Source: Syntrophomonas sp. UBA1376
Lineage (GTDB): Bacteria > Bacillota > Syntrophomonadia > Syntrophomonadales > Syntrophomonadaceae
Assembly: GCA_002305535.1 (NCBI GenBank)
Contig: DBRE01000012.1
Span: forward strand, 4,904-12,265
Length of the DNA stretch: 7,362 nt
Direction: 5' to 3'
Shown here: positions 5,618 to 7,362 of the stretch, in pieces
How the letters are laid out: every line of letters starts with the position of its first letter
Position numbering within the stretch: the first letter of the stretch is position 1
Notes under the pieces: model-generated
The model's input: only the letters and a program-made list of their open reading frames with translations
Told to the model about the DNA's origin: nothing
Databases searched by the model: none
Position numbers and translations under genes: made by a program

Positions 5618-5956
5618 TTAATTACTGACCACATCTTTTTCACTCCTGTACAGGGGCACCAGCTTATTGATTCCTGAGAAGTGAAGTATCTTTTCCACCG
5701 GCGGGCAAGCACCCACAATATACATTCTCCCCTGCTGAGCGCTTACCTTCTTATACCGACCGATAATCACCCCTAACCCCGAACTGTCAATAAACGAGAC
5801 CTTTTCTAAGTTTAGGATGAGAGTACTAATGCTGGTGTTGTCCAGCCTGCGGTCAATTTCCTGACGCAGTTGGTCGGCCACCAGCATATCCAACTCTCCC
5901 GAGATGCGAACCACCAAGGTGTCACGAACCTGTTTGAAGTCTGCATTCACCTGCAT
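5618..5956 (-). CDS. spoIIAA: Anti-sigma-F factor antagonist SpoIIAA
   Basis: SpoIIAA is the STAS-domain anti-anti-sigma factor that, when unphosphorylated, displaces sigma-F from SpoIIAB; SpoIIAB inactivates it by phosphorylation and SpoIIE reactivates it. The 112 residues cover one full STAS domain. The phosphorylation loop FIDSSGLGVIIGRYK (55-69) is intact, with Ser58 at the position phosphorylated in B. subtilis, and the N-terminal GELDMLVADQLRQEID (20-35) is typical. The ATG has GGGGAGGAG about 4 bases upstream. It follows dacF after about 90 bases that may contain a sigma-H promoter. Confidence 0.97.
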   Translation of the reverse strand: MQVNADFKQVRDTLVVRISGELDMLVADQLRQEIDRRLDNTSISTLILNLEKVSFIDSSGLGVIIGRYKKVSAQQGRMYIVGACPPVEKILHFSGINKLVPLYRSEKDVVSN

Positions 5957-5981
5957 ATCTCCTCCCCATCAGAGCGTCATT

Positions 5982-6010
5982 ATTCATAATTTATTGTGTG
6001 CTTATCTTTC
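5982..6010 (-). promoter_or_regulatory. Candidate sigma-H promoter of spoIIA
   Basis: On the minus strand GAAAGATAA (6010-6002) matches the sigma-H -35 pattern RnAGGAWWW at all but one position, and GAATAA (from 5985) matches the core of the -10 pattern RnnGAATWW. The gap is about 13 bases against the usual 11-12, and the R before the -10 core is missing. In B. subtilis spoIIA is transcribed from a sigma-H promoter at this very place between dacF and spoIIAA, which supports the call. Confidence 0.4.
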
Positions 6011-6047
6011 TACAGGGCGAAGATATTTACCTTCCACAAAATTCCAT

Positions 6048-7196
6048 TTACAATAGATAAGTTTCGGCAAGCATCTTCATTATTTCCTTGATCAGTCCGC
6101 CTCTGGGTACATCGGCGGCGGCTATCAAATTGACTTCTTTCACCAGATCCCCGTCATGGTATACCCGCATCTCCCCTAGTTTCTGGCCGCGTTCTACCGG
6201 CGCATCAATGTAGGTTTGAAGTCGTTTTTCGGTAGTAATCTTCTCTTCTTGACCTTTTTCTACTATGGCACCTACATCATCTTCGGCGATCACCTCAACA
6301 CTATCTCCTATACCTTTTCCGACGCTGACAACGCCGCAGACACTGCCTCGACTAAACAAGTTTTTATAAGCATATTTGGCAAAGCCATAGTTGAACAACT
6401 TCATCATATCCCGGTGATTGCCATGCTGTTTGGGTGATGCCATGACCGCACCGATCAAACGCAGTCCATCTCTTTTGGCCGTCGCTGTTAAACAGTATTT
6501 GGCTTCATTGGTCCATCCTGTCTTGAAGCCGTCTGCTCCTTCATACCACCATAGCAACTTATTGGTGTTATAAAGCTTAAATTCACCTTGTCGCAAGTTG
6601 TACTCTTTGATAGAAGTGTATTCCAAAATCTTCGGATATTGCAGAGCATAACGAGCCATGACGGCCATGTCATAGGCACTGCTGTAATGGTTTTCGGCCG
6701 GTAATCCATAGGCATTTACGAAATTAGTGTTTTTCAACCCTAACATCTTGGCCTGCCGATTCATACGGTCAACAAAATTCTGGTGGGTCCCTTCCAGGTG
6801 TTCAGCTATCGCCACACTGGCATCATTAGCTGAACCCACCGCGACAGCTATCATCATTTCCTCGAAAGTCATCTCTTCGCCTGGTTCCAAATATATTTGG
6901 GAACCTCCCATTTTCCAGGCCTCTTCACTGGTTATCACCTTGTCTTTTACACTGACTTTGCCCTCTTCCAAATCCTGCGCAGCCAGAATCATAGTCATCA
7001 GCTTGGTCATACTAGCGGGCGCAAGCCGCTTATGTTCATCCTGGGCCAGTAACACTTTTCCGGAATCGGCATCGATCAACACGTAGGACTCAGCTTCTAC
7101 CTCTACCTGCGCGGCCTGAACCGGGCTGACCCCGCCCAAAGTCAACAGTACTAAACAGATCATTATCCAAACCAGGCTTTTTACAGGCTGTCTCAA
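6048..7196 (-). CDS. dacF: D-alanyl-D-alanine carboxypeptidase DacF
   Basis: This is a penicillin-binding serine DD-carboxypeptidase of peptidase family S11 that trims the terminal D-Ala from peptidoglycan stem peptides; in sporulating Bacillus DacF acts from the forespore to set cortex cross-linking. The 382-residue length is typical. An N-terminal signal peptide has a hydrophobic core at about 8-24 and a likely cleavage after VQA (about 28). The catalytic triad of motifs is complete: SMTK (62-65, nucleophile Ser62), SAN (122-124) and KTG (225-227). A PBP5-type C-terminal domain (about 285-365) is followed by an amphipathic tail (about 365-382) suited to membrane attachment. The start is TTG with a strong GGGGAGGTG ribosome binding site 6 bases upstream. 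Adjacency to spoIIAA, as in B. subtilis, favours DacF over other S11 paralogues. Confidence 0.95.
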   Translation of the reverse strand: MRQPVKSLVWIMICLVLLTLGGVSPVQAAQVEVEAESYVLIDADSGKVLLAQDEHKRLAPASMTKLMTMILAAQDLEEGKVSVKDKVITSEEAWKMGGSQIYLEPGEEMTFEEMMIAVAVGSANDASVAIAEHLEGTHQNFVDRMNRQAKMLGLKNTNFVNAYGLPAENHYSSAYDMAVMARYALQYPKILEYTSIKEYNLRQGEFKLYNTNKLLWWYEGADGFKTGWTNEAKYCLTATAKRDGLRLIGAVMASPKQHGNHRDMMKLFNYGFAKYAYKNLFSRGSVCGVVSVGKGIGDSVEVIAEDDVGAIVEKGQEEKITTEKRLQTYIDAPVERGQKLGEMRVYHDGDLVKEVNLIAAADVPRGGLIKEIMKMLAETYLL

Positions 7197-7226
7197 GGCT
7201 ACACCTCCCCCTAATTCTACTTTTTA

Positions 7227-7256
7227 GATTATATTGGCCCCTGGTTGAGATTATTC
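7227..7256 (-). promoter_or_regulatory. Candidate forespore (sigma-F/sigma-G) promoter of dacF
   Basis: The minus strand shows GAATA (7256-7252), an 18-base spacer, and TATAATC (7233-7227), which matches the sigma-G-type -10 CATnHTA at five of seven positions. The preceding bases GGCCAATA recall those in front of the spoVAC promoter. No good sigma-A -35 element stands at the right distance from TATAAT. About 30 bases separate it from the TTG start. Confidence 0.4.
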
Positions 7257-7267
7257 CAGGCGAGGTG

Positions 7268-7300
7268 CAAATAGAAAACGCCCGTATTGTTACGGGCGTT
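7268..7300 (-). terminator. Intrinsic terminator of an upstream gene
   Basis: On the minus strand AACGCCCGTA (7300-7291) pairs perfectly with TACGGGCGTT (7286-7277) around a four-base loop, followed by the T-rich TTCTATTTG. It lies upstream of the dacF promoter, so it most likely ends transcription of a gene beyond the right edge. Confidence 0.75.
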
Positions 7301-7327
7301 CAGGGTGTCGAAAAAGTCGACACCCTG
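7301..7327. repeat. Perfect 11-bp inverted repeat next to the terminator
   Basis: CAGGGTGTCGA (7301-7311) and TCGACACCCTG (7317-7327) are exact reverse complements around AAAAG. The repeat abuts the terminator hairpin with no base between. Neither strand has a T-run directly after the stem, so it is not an ordinary terminator. The remaining 35 bases to the window end are A/G-rich on the plus strand and show no gene I can support. It may be the end of a dispersed repeat or mobile element. Confidence 0.6.
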
Positions 7328-7362
7328 CCAGAGCGAGCAAAAAAGGATAAGAGCAAGGCAAC

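Noticed and set aside
5584..5718. 45-codon N-terminal extension of spoIIAB
   Set aside because: The region belongs to the 3' end of spoIIAA in another frame, and known SpoIIAB proteins begin at about the ATG at 5583.
6216..7086. Plus- and minus-strand frames inside dacF (6216-6437, 6488-6715, 6727-7086)
   Set aside because: All lie within dacF, whose catalytic motifs and signal peptide are complete in one frame; none has start signals or a known family.
7301..7362. Short coding frames through the right-edge repeat
   Set aside because: All run off the window edge or stop early, and the sequence is dominated by the inverted repeat; no family could be supported.

Overview
The window is a compact sporulation locus of an endospore-forming Firmicute. 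Every gene is on the minus strand, so transcription runs from high to low coordinates. The gene set (dacF, spoIIAA, spoIIAB, sigF, spoVAC, spoVAD, spoVAE, spoVAEA, spoVAF) and its order follow the Bacillus subtilis dacF-spoIIA-spoVA neighbourhood. Three points fit a clostridial-type anaerobe (Clostridia or Peptococcia-like) better than a Bacillus: spoVAA and spoVAB are missing, a dodecin-like gene sits in their place, and the gene after spoVAF starts like a 2-hydroxyacyl-CoA dehydratase/activase-related protein instead of lysA. I cannot name the genus.

Layout in transcription order: 7362-7197 is non-coding and holds two adjacent perfect inverted repeats (one looks like the terminator of an unseen upstream gene) and a candidate sporulation promoter. 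dacF (7196-6048) encodes a secreted D-Ala-D-Ala carboxypeptidase. After a gap of about 90 bases with a candidate sigma-H promoter come spoIIAA, spoIIAB and sigF (5956-4378), which form the partner-switch module that activates the first forespore sigma factor. A 64-residue dodecin-like gene (4301-4107) has a sigma-G-like promoter of its own and is closed by a strong intrinsic terminator (4095-4062). That terminator separates the spoIIA part from the spoVA part.

The spoVA operon starts at a good sigma-G-type promoter (4056-4027) and runs spoVAC, spoVAD, spoVAE, spoVAEA, spoVAF with gaps of 15 bases or less and one 11-base overlap. It continues without a break into the partial gene at the left edge. 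Functionally, SpoIIAA/SpoIIAB/sigma-F commit the forespore, sigma-F leads to sigma-G, and sigma-G would drive spoVA. The SpoVA proteins form the channel for Ca2+-dipicolinate uptake during sporulation and release during germination.

Most of the window is well-known biology and I see no wholly new system. The parts worth a second look are the dodecin-like insertion with its own forespore-type control, a hairpin between the Shine-Dalgarno and start codon of spoIIAB, the unexpected last gene of the spoVA operon, and the inverted-repeat block at the right edge.
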